Below, in pieces: positions 23,421 through 35,667 of a stretch of 64,000 nt of DNA. This DNA comes from Lutraria lutraria (Eukaryota > Mollusca > Bivalvia > Venerida > Mactridae). The notes under the pieces were generated by a model. The model saw only the letters and a list, made by a program, of their open reading frames with translations, had not been told where the DNA came from and did not search any database. Both the position numbers and the translations under genes were made by a program. The first letter of the stretch is position 1, and each line of letters starts with the position of its first letter. Location: assembly GCA_964023205.1 (NCBI GenBank), contig OZ026833.1, forward strand, positions 5,978,138 to 6,042,137, read 5' to 3'.

Positions 23421-25025
23421 TCACAGGCTGCCAAAGTCGTCTTCAAATGGTGAGACTTTGTTTTTCTGATGTGGTTCTTTCTTCTTACAACACATCACAA
23501 TTATGGTCATGATGCCGACTAACGTACCACCCGCGGCGGCCGCAGCAGCCAATAGACCGTAGTTTATGCCGTTGTCTTTCGTAATTGTAGTGTTTTCCTC
23601 ACTCTTCACAACAATCTTATTACTGGATCCTGGTCCGACATGGATAGTCAGTTTATCTACAACAGTCGAAACCTTATTTGTAATTAAGCTCTGTGTCGTA
23701 GACGATGCGTGGTTTACAGCAGGAGCAGACGATCTGGAAGAAATCACTGACAGTATCGTTGAAGATGGTTTTGTTGGCGTTGGAGTTGATGTAGATTTAG
23801 CAGTTGTCGTTGATTTTGTTGTTGTCGGAGTCGTGGTTGGTGTCGTCTGCGTCGTTGTACTTGTTGTTGTTGTAGAAGTCGTGGTTATAATAACATGCAC
23901 ATTAATCTTCATGTCATCATGTGCTGTTCGGTTGTAGGCAGTTACCATCCAGTCGCCATCGTCTTCTATGGCCACGCTGTTGATTACCAAAGTCCCGTTC
24001 TCATAGATTTTGTATTTTCCAGACGCAGTGTTTCTGCCGTTGATTTCAAACCCATCAGGACGATTCCATTTAATCTGAGGGATGGGATCACCTTCAAATT
24101 CGCACGAAATCACGAGCATGTGATTAACATCCAATGAGTAGCTTGTTTGTTCGCATCGGACGACATCCGGTGGAATGCAAATGAAATCTTTATCGGGAAT
24201 GGTCACGTAGGAATTGAACCGAAGTTTTCTCGGACCGTTGCAGACGATATTACTCGAATCCATTTTACTCGAAACAAAAAGTTCCGGAAGTTCTCGAAAC
24301 CATAGCAGCTGACAGTTACATTGCCATGGGTTCTCTGACATATGAACGGATTGCATATTCTTGAACTTTGGTTTAAGTTCTGAAGGTAAACCTAAAAGAT
24401 GGTTCCCATTTATGTCCAGTGTCTCTAGAGCAGGAAGGGGAGCCAGCAGATCTTGATGAACGTGCTTTAGTTCGTTCGTGTACAATTTTAGGATCTTCAA
24501 TTTGGTCAGAGACTGGAAGAAGTCATTGTCCAGCTGTTGGATTCCCATACCGCCAAGATTCAGTTCTTGGATATCAAGAATATGAGTAAATATGCTTTTG
24601 TCAAGATGGCATCTGTTTCCGGAAATGTCGAGGGTTCGGAGTTTTGTCAGACCCTTAAATGTGTCGGTTCCTAACCTTTGAATATTGTTGTCTGATAGAG
24701 ATAAGTAGCTCAATATTGTCAGGTCGGAAAATGTACCATCGGGTATGTACTGAACACTGCTAAAAGAAATTGTCAATGAACATAATCCGGAAAGGCCAGC
24801 AAAGTCACCTTTCTTTAAACTTGTGATCGTGTTCGGCTGTGAGGAAGTGCCAGAAATCGCCATATGTTCTGTGCCGGCATCTAAACCTGCGGGAAAACTA
24901 GAAAAACCAGTCGAGCATTTCGCTGCAGATCCACGACATTTGCAAGTTGACGGACATGAACTCGCGCATCCATGCATATAAAACACACAAATAATCAATA
25001 TACTCCAGAATAAGACTTTTTCCAT
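23421..25025 (-). CDS. LRR-Ig single-pass membrane receptor, intronless
   Basis: A single 534-codon exon on the minus strand, predicted to encode a cell-surface adhesion or recognition protein. Residues 1-20 are a signal peptide. An LRRNT cap follows (C24, C28, C30, C37; CPSTCKC). About six leucine-rich repeats span 78-225, with LxxLxLxxNxI patterns such as LSYLSLSDNNIQRL. An LRRCT cap has C236, C238, C262 and C283 (NPWQCNC). One I-set-like Ig domain covers about 286-378, with Cys308 and Trp320 present. The position of the second core cysteine is V361 (DDGDWMVTAYN). A Thr/Ser/Pro-rich, mucin-like stalk spans 380-425 and a transmembrane helix about 488-513 (starting NYGLL). A basic stop-transfer CCKKK and an 18-residue tail ending DDFGSL follow, without a known signalling motif. 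The architecture recalls LINGO/AMIGO/LRIG-type proteins and the LRRIG proteins expanded in molluscs. The ligand is unknown. The start is the only Met before the signal peptide. Confidence 0.93.
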   Translation of the reverse strand: MEKVLFWSILIICVFYMHGCASSCPSTCKCRGSAAKCSTGFSSFPAGLDAGTEHMAISGTSSQPNTITSLKKGDFAGLSGLCSLTISFSSVQYIPDGTFSDLTILSYLSLSDNNIQRLGTDTFKGLTKLRTLDISGNRCHLDKSIFTHILDIQELNLGGMGIQQLDNDFFQSLTKLKILKLYTNELKHVHQDLLAPLPALETLDINGNHLLGLPSELKPKFKNMQSVHMSENPWQCNCQLLWFRELPELFVSSKMDSSNIVCNGPRKLRFNSYVTIPDKDFICIPPDVVRCEQTSYSLDVNHMLVISCEFEGDPIPQIKWNRPDGFEINGRNTASGKYKIYENGTLVINSVAIEDDGDWMVTAYNRTAHDDMKINVHVIITTTSTTTTSTTTQTTPTTTPTTTKSTTTAKSTSTPTPTKPSSTILSVISSRSSAPAVNHASSTTQSLITNKVSTVVDKLTIHVGPGSSNKIVVKSEENTTITKDNGINYGLLAAAAAAGGTLVGIMTIIVMCCKKKEPHQKNKVSPFEDDFGSL

Positions 25026-27839
25026 TTTTTCTGTTTTATTTTTTTAGTCTTTGTTTTCAAAATGTTTCAGTCAATCCTTCTTTCTTTTTACTTTTTTAAA
25101 TCTTAAGACCGACCGCGACACTTTCCAGTCAATGAACGCCGTCCTCAGCGTAAATTTCAACAAGTCCTGTGTTGTTTTTAACCTTTTATCCTATATTTCT
25201 TCACCGATCAGCAAAATGTTATTAACAAACACTAGGTTTTTTTACTTTCTTGTTTTAAATATTCAGCTTGTGATTTCAGTATATCAGAATGAAATAAACT
25301 AAAATTTCGTGATTTACGATTTTCCACTTTCTTCTTTTGGAACTCAAAGTGATTAGCGTTCAAACGTTTATCTTTGTGTGTATTAATGTATCACTTTAAA
25401 TCACAGTGGTGGTCAGGCTATATAATGGACCAATTACCCAAACCCCGCCTCCGTCTGTCAGTCATCGCCGATAAGCCAATCAGTAAATCAAAGAAGCAAA
25501 ACGTTGAGATTATGCATATCATAACTACCAAAGGGTGTTAGTATTTAGTTTAATAGATACACAGTTAAACTCAGAGTTCATCGCAATTAGAAATATTTAC
25601 TCAAAATGAATAGGGCAATTTTAAAGCCACATTTCAAATTTTGGAATCGGGCGGTTTTCTTTATATAGAATTCACACGTTGATGGGAAATGATAACTTGA
25701 ATTAATAGATTGGCAGAAATTGTTTGTGCTTGTTGTTAAAAATCGCAATTCTTGCTCAATTTTTATTATAAATCGAGGACTGACATTGCTTAATATTTGA
25801 AGTTAAATTTGTTAAAGATAAAAAATTTAAAACGTCAGTATTGCTTAACAAGAAAGTGTAAAGGCGCATAATGAATCACGATTTCCATGGCACATTTGGT
25901 AAAAAGAAAACTCTTCAATAAGGATAAGCCCGTGAACAAGTTGTCTATTTTTATACTTTCAAATAATTCCGGCCAAGGCAAATGAAAAACAAACGATCCT
26001 AGAGTTGATGAATATTATAAGCTGAAGTTAAATTTGATGATGAAAAATATCGAATAAAATTCATAAAGAACGCTGATGGTATGTTATATATGTCATACAA
26101 TTACAATACCATATACATATACATTTATTGCTAAATTATTGAATGGGCAAGATATGATGTATGCAAGGTCTAAGTTTCTTTAAAAATATCATTTTTTCCA
26201 TCAAATTCTGCATCATACCATCTATATTAATAAGTAACACATTCAGATGTTTTAATTTCATGTAAGCGAAATTGTATGCAAATAACTACTCCGTGACCCC
26301 AACTTCTAATGACCATATATACAAATCATCATCAGACACAAAGTTTTTTTAAAATATTTGCACAACCTCTTAACTTCGGGTCATTAAGGTCGACACGAGA
26401 ACCAGCTGGATTTTGATCGGAATATTTTGATTGATACATTTTGAAGTTTAGTTCGAAGTCATTTGGCGTGGGAAGCTAAGTATATTCGTGGGCAATTAAT
26501 GAGGTTGTACTTGAATAATTGCAAAAATATCTTAATGTCAGAGATTATTCTTTAATTCATTATAATATTGTAAACAAAGATACTAGTACATATGCGGGTG
26601 AAATTATATGAAGAAAAGATATCTACAATGTCGTGGGTGTGACTTTATTAACTAGGTAATTTTTTAAATGTTCAGATTGCGTAACTTTTAGAAATTTCAC
26701 GAAAGTGCCGGCTCGTCAGTTGTGAACTCAGATAAATGTTGTCTTCTGTATTGGCTGTTGCATTTAACACATTAAGAAAACTTACATCATAAATAAAAAA
26801 TAATATTGATGCGATTATGTTTGTTACTCAAAATGACTCAAGGTAGCGAAAAATGAATACGAAAGACATTAATATGCTTAAAGTAAGACTGACCCTTGCT
26901 TTAATTTAATTGTCAGTAATATATACGGCGGCCGGTTCACCTAACAATGTTTCATGGACTGCACTTACTTTTCCACAAACAATATCTTTAGGTGAAATTT
27001 AGGATTAGGTACAAACATAATCGACCGACTAATACATCATCGACAAATGAGGATACTGTACCTTTTTTCTAACAATTCTCTGATTTGGGGGCTAGGTTTA
27101 ATTAAATTCCGACGGTCATATCTTGAGTATAAATTCGAATTTGATAAGGTTGACTTACATAAAAAGCTATATCAAGTAAATGATATAATCCCAAATAATC
27201 TTAGTATTATCGTAAACTCAAAATACTGAAAAAAAGGTAAACACGCTTATTGGGAATACTTATCAGTTATTCCGTTCATTGCAATTAAAAACACGCATCT
27301 CGACAGACAATGCGATGCATCTGAAAGGAAACTTTGCTAAGGATCAAAAGGTTTTGACAGATTTGGTCAATTACAAACTAAAATGATAAATGTGATCAAG
27401 ACTTTTTCAAATGTTCACCAATCAACACATTAAATTGTTCTTTATAATTTAGGATGATTCTTGTGCATTTGTCGTCCGCACAGAAGATTATCAGATTGTG
27501 ACAAAGTTCAAATAAATGTATTTACTATACTATGTGACGATATGTTTTTGTTGAGGCTTCCTTAAATGGAAAAAGAAGTTAACAAGCGTACTCAGTTCGT
27601 ATTTTATCAGCTTTGCTCTTTTTTCACACGAAGTTCGATTTAAACGCAACGCAAAATATTTCCCCTTAATTGGAAAAATATTATGTTTGTACAAAAATCA
27701 AAATGAATCAAATGATGTAGCTTTCATCAGAGTTTAACAGTCAAGATCATCTGGCGACAATTCCAGCATGAACGATTGATGAAGACCCCGAGCGTACACC
27801 TTGGTAAGGGTTATTAAATGTTCTGGACAAATTCCTTTC
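25026..27839. other. Intergenic; upstream flank of the LRR-Ig gene
   Basis: AT-rich DNA upstream of the minus-strand receptor gene. A TATATAA-like stretch near 25420 is the most TATA-like site within 500 bp, but nothing else supports it as a promoter. No other gene, RNA or element was recognised. Confidence 0.4.
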
Positions 27840-28190
27840 TGGTGAAATGTTTATAGTTCCGAGAGGGATTCAAACTCATATCGATGAGAGGCTAGTAATC
27901 ACTAGTCAGAGACCATAGACCCGCCTCCGTGGTCGAGTGGGTAAGGTCGCTGACTTCAAATAAATGTAATAAATGTCGTGGGTTTCAGCCCCGCAGCCGA
28001 CATTGTCTCTATATGTGAGAATGTAGACAGTTGCTTACGGAGGATGCGAGTCTAGTACTGGTTCTTCCCAGGAACGATGGTTAGGTGAACTGTCCGCCTC
28101 ATATGACTCTGACTGTTGAAAAGGGGCGTAAAACTCGATATAAACAAACAAACAGAGACCATTACCACTCCACCATGGAGGACCCCTGTA
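27840..28190 (-). repeat. SINE family A copy interrupted by SINE B
   Basis: Plus-strand TTCAAACTCATATCGATGAG (B-box complement) and GGCTAGTAATCACTAGTCAG, then CAGAGACCAT, belong to the tRNA-like head of family A. The head is split at 27916 by a family B insertion and resumes at 28153 with CAGAGACCAT and then TACCACTCCACCATGGAGG. Removing the insert and one copy of the duplication restores a continuous head. Confidence 0.7.
27917..28152 (+). repeat. SINE family B copy with 10-bp TSD, nested in SINE A
   Basis: The head CCGCCTCCGTGGTCGAGTGG, with a GTGGGTTTCAGCC B-box-like stretch, resembles a leucine/serine-type tRNA. The body with TCTAGTACTGGTTCTTCCCA and the AAACAAACAA tail match, in the opposite orientation, the copy at 8638-8877. 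CAGAGACCAT flanks both sides (27907-27916 and 28153-28162). Confidence 0.85.
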
Positions 28191-31100
28191 GTAACCAAGT
28201 CTACATTTGTTATTTTCCTACCTTGTTTTTGTATCAATTGGTACATCGATAACTAGTCAAAGACCAAAACCACACGACCAGGGAGATCCCCTGTAGACAA
28301 TTTCGTGAAAATTCGTGGGATATATTTTGAACGAAAGAACACGTATTATGAACCAAGTACGCGTTTGCTATTTGCTTTCGCTGTTTTTGCATCAATTGAT
28401 CAATCAACACGATCGAGAGTCGTACTTTTTACGTAGGCATCAAATAATTTGCGTACACTTTTCAATTATCATTCAATTAATGACCTATACCAAGTAGTGA
28501 GAACATAAACGTAAAATCATATACTCATATATTTTAAAGTCACACTAAACAACGCGTCTGTCCGTATCTTGTGTATGCCATACTTTGATGTATCTATCTT
28601 AAGACGTTGATAGCACACTTCAAAGTAGGCTTACACTTGTCAACTCTTTGACTTGCACGTCTGCTTAAGAAATAAATGATGCCTTTTTTCGGTGTTTTGA
28701 CATAAACAAATACCACAGAGTCTGATAGACGTCTGCTAGTATTGAAAATGGCCGCAGTGCCAGTGAAATTTAGGACTACGGTGAAATATCTTTACAATAA
28801 GAATGAATTAATAGGTTTACCCCCTAGACCTTTGGATTAACTATCTGTACATACATGCCAGATGTATTGACTAATTCTGAGGTAAGCTTGTTGTGTAATT
28901 GCGTATTTTGCACTTCATCGCGTGTCTATTGGTCTAAGGTATTGGGCAAAGAGGTTCTTAAAATATCGGAGCCCATTTGTCTCATTTGTGTATGTTTAGT
29001 CCAGTCGCAATCATTGAAAAAATAACTGTTTGTTTATGCATTATGTCATACACCAAAATATTACCACTCCCGTTTCACTACGTGGACACCATGTACCAAA
29101 AGCGACAAATTGTTTCGTTTGTGAATTTACAATTGGTGTACGCATTTTTTTGGATTAGAACATTGCATCGAAAAATAGCAACTATTGAAGCTTTCATGGA
29201 CAAGGGCAATTTTAAAAATAACGTTCCTAAGGCAAATTATTATCGACCCCTGGGAAATATTGTGTGAATGAACTGATTGCAGGAAGAAAATCTAGAATAT
29301 GAGGATTCTCTTATTCATTCCAGTCACCAAATCTCTTAAACTCTGTTAACTGGGCTTTCTCTGACTTAGCTACCCTGGCTGCATTCTAGATAATTAGTTC
29401 CACCCAATCAATTTATTGAAGTTGGAAGAACTCAGAAAATGGGAGAATGATTTTGCGTTTTGGCCTGTCAGCATCTAAACACATGGAAATAATAAATTTT
29501 ACAGAATAATATTTAGTTTTTGTACTTGTTTAGTGACAGAGACCTCACAAGCCAAGGACTAAACATAATTATGTTACACCTTTAGCAATAAAATAACATC
29601 ATGATTACAGAGATCATCCGTTTACACGTACATACTTTCGTTCGTGTTTCTTTGTGGTCCCAAACCTCACAGTACATGTATAAGGCGTATATTTTCAAAT
29701 GTATTTCTTATTGGTTGTTCATTAATAAATAGGAATTATGGGTAGGGATTATTTCATCTTTTTTTTTGTCGCACACACTAGTGCTTGGCACATTCGGTTT
29801 ATATTGGTCCCAGCAGTAATATATATACAAAATGTAATAGATTTTACATTTAAGTGGGCTCTGGACAAATATAGTATGTTTTTACTATCCTAGGTCTGTG
29901 CCAAGTACCCGTGGTTGCACGCTTTTTGAAAAAGGGCATGTATGAAGTAAGGGATATCTTTATATATTCTTGAAAACGTGAGAAAAGGTAAAAAAGGTGA
30001 GACAGAGGATGTACCACTCCTCGGGTCTAATAAAAAGTCTTGTGGCGCGGGGTGATTTTAACCCTTAAGCAATTCCATTTCTCGGCTCGGGTAATCACTT
30101 CTATATCATAGAGTGGTTCATAAACTGGAAGTAGCACACACTTGCTGAAACATGAAAAAACTCAGACTCGGGGAAATAACTTATTGGGAAATGTCAGTAT
30201 TTCTCGGAAAGCAGGTAGAATTTGGCAAAATAAAAAATGGTTTCGTTGAAAAAAAGATAAGCTTCCTTAAAGCATTAGACGAAAATAATTCGTGCGTGCG
30301 TAATATCATGGAATATAGATATACAAAGTTCCCATCTTAAAAGAGTCCCGGCATTTACGTACATTGCGCTACATCAAAACCAAACAATAATTCCTTATTA
30401 ATCCACGGATAATGTTAGATGTTGCTTTAAGCTTATTATAAAACCAAACCTTCACACGAAAAGTACCGAAATCACTTATTCAAGATTATGATTATGGCAT
30501 GTGTTACGTGTCTGTTTGACAAGTGACAACCCATTCCGGATATTGGGTGCAGCAATTTGTACGGAATGATGTTCTCACGATTTGTACTCAGGACGTGAGA
30601 CTTTCTCCAAATTTATTTCTAGACAACAAATTGCTTCATCATGACGCTTTAAACCTTAGAAATACATGTATGAATACACGTAACTCGGTGTCCTATCCTT
30701 AACATCCTACGCGCCGAGAGTACAAGATACCCCAATCAAACGTGACGAGTACTCGCCAGCGTATTTTGAATGTAAACACTGAGTTGTTATCATTATTTGA
30801 AGAACTGAATCAGGATTTAGTTAAATCATACCACTACACGAATTTGATGATTTTGACAAACTTATCAGTTATAGGTGTCGATTTTAGAAATCCCTATTTA
30901 TACCTGAAGCGGTGACAATGAATTCCCCTAGCGTTATGTAGATATTAGAAGTTTATTCAAAATTATTATGTTAATCTGTAATTATCATCCTATGAACTTA
31001 TTAGCACGAATATTTTATTTAATGTCAAACCTAGATGGAAATCTATCAACACACACACACAAGCCGGCGCCCATCGTCACTGGATTTGAACATTTGTTAT

Positions 31101-34100
31101 CAGCATAATTGTAAACGATTATTTATTTGTATATTTTCTATTTATTTAACCTATATTTATCGCAGGATTTTATTAAAATATATTTACACTAATACGTTTC
31201 AATTATGATAGGATGGATAATGACATTGAATTAAATCAATTTTATCTTCTCGAACTTTGTTGTTTAAGAGTGAACCTATTTGTTCAACAAAGTTCAGCTC
31301 TATTCATGGCGTACCCAGGAGAGCTTTTATTTCAAAGTTTATTTTATTTTTGAATATTATTAATCAAAAACTGTTTGTATTAACACTTACAGTACATAGC
31401 AATTAACCCGGTCTTCTAAATATCAAGTTAATGTCATTTCGTGAATTACATAATCGCCGAGTTTAAGTCTGAGGTTCCCTCCTCTTCGGAACACATCGGC
31501 ATATTCCGTACCCCAATATAACCTCGGATGTATTCGGAACACTTCGGCATATTCCGTATCTCCATATAACCTCGGATGTTTTCAGAACACCTCGGCTGAT
31601 TCCGTACATTTCACCACAGATGTACTTGGTAGTTTGATGTGCGTCTAAAGCCATGCATTTGTGATGCGGCTGTCGATTTACTGCGAAGGAAATACAATGG
31701 ATTACCGCAAAACAAATAAGGTCTTAAATGGCGTCTGTACAAGATTGTTGAGCGTTTCCATGCAGAAATGTCCTTTAATCAGAGCAACATTTTGCTCTCT
31801 ACAGTACAAAATAAATAACGAGCAACAGTTTGTGAAGAAAAAACAAACATGACAAGACATCACGGGTAATAGATATATGATTATTAAAATCCAGCGATTT
31901 TTCACCCGGGAGATTAAAAGTAGTTCCAAAGTCGACTTACCAAGTACAGCTTAGATAAGTCGTATGCTACCCTTTAATCGTACAACAGAACCAAAGGGTA
32001 CCAAACGTGGATACATTCAGTGATTCTGACATCATGGAAATGAATAAAGGCAACATACTATTTATGTAGTTAAAGTTTACCACCTCGTGCCATTCGTAAC
32101 TACTCGGGTATTTCCGTAAGTGAGAAATACACTTTCGTTCGACAAACGCCGAGGAGTTCGATTGACCTCGTGCGTGTCACTCTAGGTAAAGGTAAAATGG
32201 CAAGTTCGCGGCCACAAGTACAAACTATGAAGTGTTAAATACGATAATACGAAACATGAACAGGTAGATGGACCACAATGCAGACATTACCTGAAATGAA
32301 CAAAGACAACACATCATATATGTATAGTTAACTACCTCAGGCTTATGCACGAGTGTAAAATGGTAATAGCGTGCTAACATCACGCAGCACTCAATTATCT
32401 CCCTTGGCGATGCATTAATCTTATTTAGGATGATGATCATTGATCGAGTAGGAATTTTGGCACGGGCAGAATGGGATATACTTGGACTAAGAACCACAGA
32501 AAAAAGAAGCAGACACCCTTATTCATGCCCAATTAGACCGCAGAAAAGTATTACCTAAAAGCAGTAGCTTGAAACATAATGCCAATTTATGGGAAAGTTA
32601 AACTAATGTACCATGACGATTTCAAATGAATACGAGAGATTTCGATTTGTTCGTATTGTGCTCTTTCAGTCCTTTCAGCGCCATAGTTGACTTTCACTGA
32701 TACCCAGGTAGCCCGCCGTATGCGACTTTTGTCGACATTTACTAGATCTACCCTCTGTGTTTACTACATGTAGTGAGTCGCATGGATTAAACCATACAGC
32801 ATTTTAAGTAAACGTGATGAAATTGTTTGAGGAAAGCTGAAAATAGTTGGTGTTGAATTGTATATTACAGGAGAAATAGGGCGCTGAAAGAATGAGTAAT
32901 AAAATACTACAATGACAGTACAAAATATACTGTTAATAAATGTATTTTGTATTAGTACAATAAAAACATCTGTATAAATGATTTCATTGTTGGTGATTAA
33001 ATCAATTGAAGTTATAAAAAGGTAATAATTAACTAAAAATATCCCAATAAAATACAAATATATAAGACATATTGACAGTCACCTTCATTTATCAAATTTA
33101 AAAACTATTCAGTTGAGGGCAAAATTCGGTAACATGTTTCAATTTCAGCCCACCTTCGTGCAGTCACCAAATATCATCACGTTCATATGAAATTCCAAAT
33201 TAAGCATGCAATAGATGCAGTTGTTAGGGAGAAAATGGCTTAAATGTGTATAAATATACTGAAATATAGCTTTGTTTGGTGTTCATCTTTCCGCATGTTC
33301 TAATTTTAACGTCGGGTTGTATTATGTTCAGAAATCAGTGACTTACATCGTAAATAGAACACCAATTTATTCAATTGCTCTCATATAAGGAGATAAAATG
33401 GGGTGTAGGGCACCACAGAGCACTGTAGATGTCGACGACGTTAGTCAATTAGTCATATATGTCAATTGGTCGGAATTGTATAGTACAATCTTTATTTAAC
33501 CCCATCTATAATTTTTAAATAGTTTGACAGGAATGTCACAGTCCTATCAAGACAGTTTATTGCCCAAAGGTTATCGCAGAATGATTTGGCAAAAACGTAT
33601 TACCATTTTATATAAGGTATGGATAGGAAATTAATGACCACACAAATTGTGCGATGGTTGTTAAGTAAATACGATTGTGAACTAAGTGTAGTACTATTCT
33701 ATCATTCATATCTCTCAGTGATTTACCGACCTTCATTATCAATTTATTATGTAATGTGTCCGAATTCAAGGCGATGATTGATATCCGAACTAATGGTTAC
33801 TTTGTGATGCATGTACTTTTAAATATGCAGCTTGTTCGGCATAACAAAGACTTTAATTGTCGCATGAATTGCAAAAAAAGATAAATAAGAACTCACCGTA
33901 GTTAGGCTATCGTCTAACTTGTGTTAATTTATATATATACTGCGTGCATTATTTGCTCATTTTGAATGGGAAAGGAATGTTTGGATAGTTTTTTAAAAAA
34001 TTGTATAACGATTTGAACTGATAATAATAATACAAATATGCAGACTTGACAGGTTTATTAATTGAAATGTTTCTTATAAAGCTTTTGTTAGCCCAATATG

Positions 34101-35201
34101 AACTAATATGACACTGATTTGAATAATTTCAACTCTCAACCCATCTTTAATGGCAAATCAGCAATTTACTTAGTCTGTGGCCATTTACGGTGTAAGTGAA
34201 ATATGGTAAAGACACAGTGTATAATAAACAACGAAACGATGTAAGTGCTATAATGAAGGTACAATATACACAAAACAAAATAATGTATGTTAAGAAACAG
34301 CAATAATTGCTTCGACAAACATATTTTCATTTGCCCCTACCCTTGTAACAACTCTTATCATTGTTTTACAGTCATGCGTTGCGTTTCATAAACATATTTT
34401 TGCCATGATAGCATATAATATAATACATGATACAATGTACATGTTATCGTTAATATACAATAATATAATAAAGCACTATCAATGAATATTCGCATTACAG
34501 CATAAGCAGTATTAAATTCAAAATGCGATATTTTAGGTAAAATGTGTGTGGGACAGTACCCTGATTTGTACACAATTGATTATCGTCAATCTGTTTTCAA
34601 TTCCTCGAGGTATTCAAGGCTACCTCATGGGCAGTCAAAACTAGACTAGCCCATTAAATGACAATGTTATGGACAAGACGGTCATGATCTATCTCTGAAA
34701 AATAACCATTTCATATCAAGCACATCACAACAGACTACATGACCTTTTCTTTCGCTGGAAAAACAACAACAGCAACAAACATCATTTCAACTTTGAATTA
34801 CATATGATGAAACTGCCAAATACTTAAACATTTTGTTGTTCTTTTTAGCATGGGCATAACGTATGCATTTGTTTTAACAACATAATTTGTAATTATATCT
34901 GTTATTTTATTTGACAAAAACTATACATACATCTTTAAGAGCATATCAGCGAATGGGTGTTGCGGCAAAAATACGTCACCATGCATTTGTTCAATAAGTA
35001 AAACGTATCAAATATTTTTTGAACCTGGTATCTCACTAATACACACGATTATTACTTAGAAGTAATGGTATTTTTTCTTTAAGAGTTGTGTATTGGTCGG
35101 CCGACCATTATCTATATAATTATAATTTTGTATATTTCTAGGCAGTGGTGAATTATATGATGTATGCATGTACTCTGAAAGTTAGTTCGAGGAGACTTCT
35201 C
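28191..35201. other. Intergenic, no supported gene
   Basis: AT-rich DNA between the nested SINEs and the OFD1 promoter region. It includes a 30-codon frame at 28748-28840 with a favourable start context, an unremarkable 96-codon frame at 28977-29267, an (AC)n tract near 31053, and the 48-bp tandem repeat at 31480-31620. An inverted CTTTCAGCGCC/GGCGCTGAAAG pair at about 32679-32893 may mark another small element. None of the longer frames has a recognisable domain. Confidence 0.45.
31480..31620. repeat. 48-bp tandem repeat, about three copies
   Basis: Copies start at about 31487, 31535 and 31583 (CGGAACAC/CAGAACAC). Each contains TCGGCATATTCCGTA or a variant, then ATATAACCTCGGATG. The period is exactly 48 bp, a multiple of three, so a short minus-strand frame (31463-31654) runs through it without meaning. 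Similar words (CGGGTATTTCCGTAAG) occur near 32106. Confidence 0.75.
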
Positions 35202-35211
35202 GTAATTTAAT

Positions 35212-35282
35212 TAAACTGGTTCCCGTTCCATGATGCAGTGCACCAAAGGCTTTGTACACACAAGTCAACGGGAACCAGTTTA
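35212..35282. mobile_element. 71-bp TIR element with 10-bp flanking duplication
   Basis: The ends TAAACTGGTTCCCGTT and AACGGGAACCAGTTTA are perfect 16-bp inverted repeats, flanked by the direct decamer GTAATTTAAT (35202-35211 and 35283-35292). The interior is only 39 bp. Mutator-like elements make duplications of about 9-10 bp, but the class is uncertain. It lies about 390 bp upstream of the OFD1 start codon. Confidence 0.75.
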
Positions 35283-35469
35283 GTAATTTAATATGCCCAG
35301 CATATACTCAGGAGTGTAGCTTAGTGTAATAAATTTATTTACATACAAAACCCACTTTGAATCTGTTATTTATTAACCGTCCCTTTTAGGGTCTATTCAT
35401 AAGCAAACATATTATGAAAAATATAATACCAAAGTTATCTGAGCAAATGAAGATTTAAATGAAATGTTA

Positions 35470-35667
35470 ATAAGGGGAAGTAACCTCTATAACCTCATTG
35501 TCCGGGACGGGACGGTTTCGTGTTGGTGTTTAATCAATTCGCGAAAACTGATATCGCAAGATGTAAACAAATTCGAAAATGCACTTAAATTTTTCTTTTT
35601 TTAATTAAACACGTTTATTAATCGTCTGTTTTGCATTAATTAATAAGTTTGTAATTGATTTACAACA
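35470..35667 (+). promoter_or_regulatory. Putative OFD1 promoter / 5' UTR region
   Basis: The last 200 bp before the OFD1 ATG contains a G-rich GGGACGGGACGG box (about 35504-35515) within otherwise AT-rich DNA. It also contains a forkhead-like GTAAACAA (35563-35570) about 100 bp before the start. FOXJ1 and RFX factors drive many ciliary genes in animals. The forkhead word is compatible with that but short enough to occur by chance, and I saw no good RFX X-box. No TATA box is evident. Confidence 0.35.

Noticed and set aside
23566..23937. A 123-codon plus-strand frame rich in Val
   Set aside because: It is the antisense shadow of the Thr-rich stalk of the LRR-Ig gene.
28977..29267. A 96-codon plus-strand frame
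   Set aside because: The composition is unremarkable, with no recognisable domain and no neighbouring exon-like sequence.
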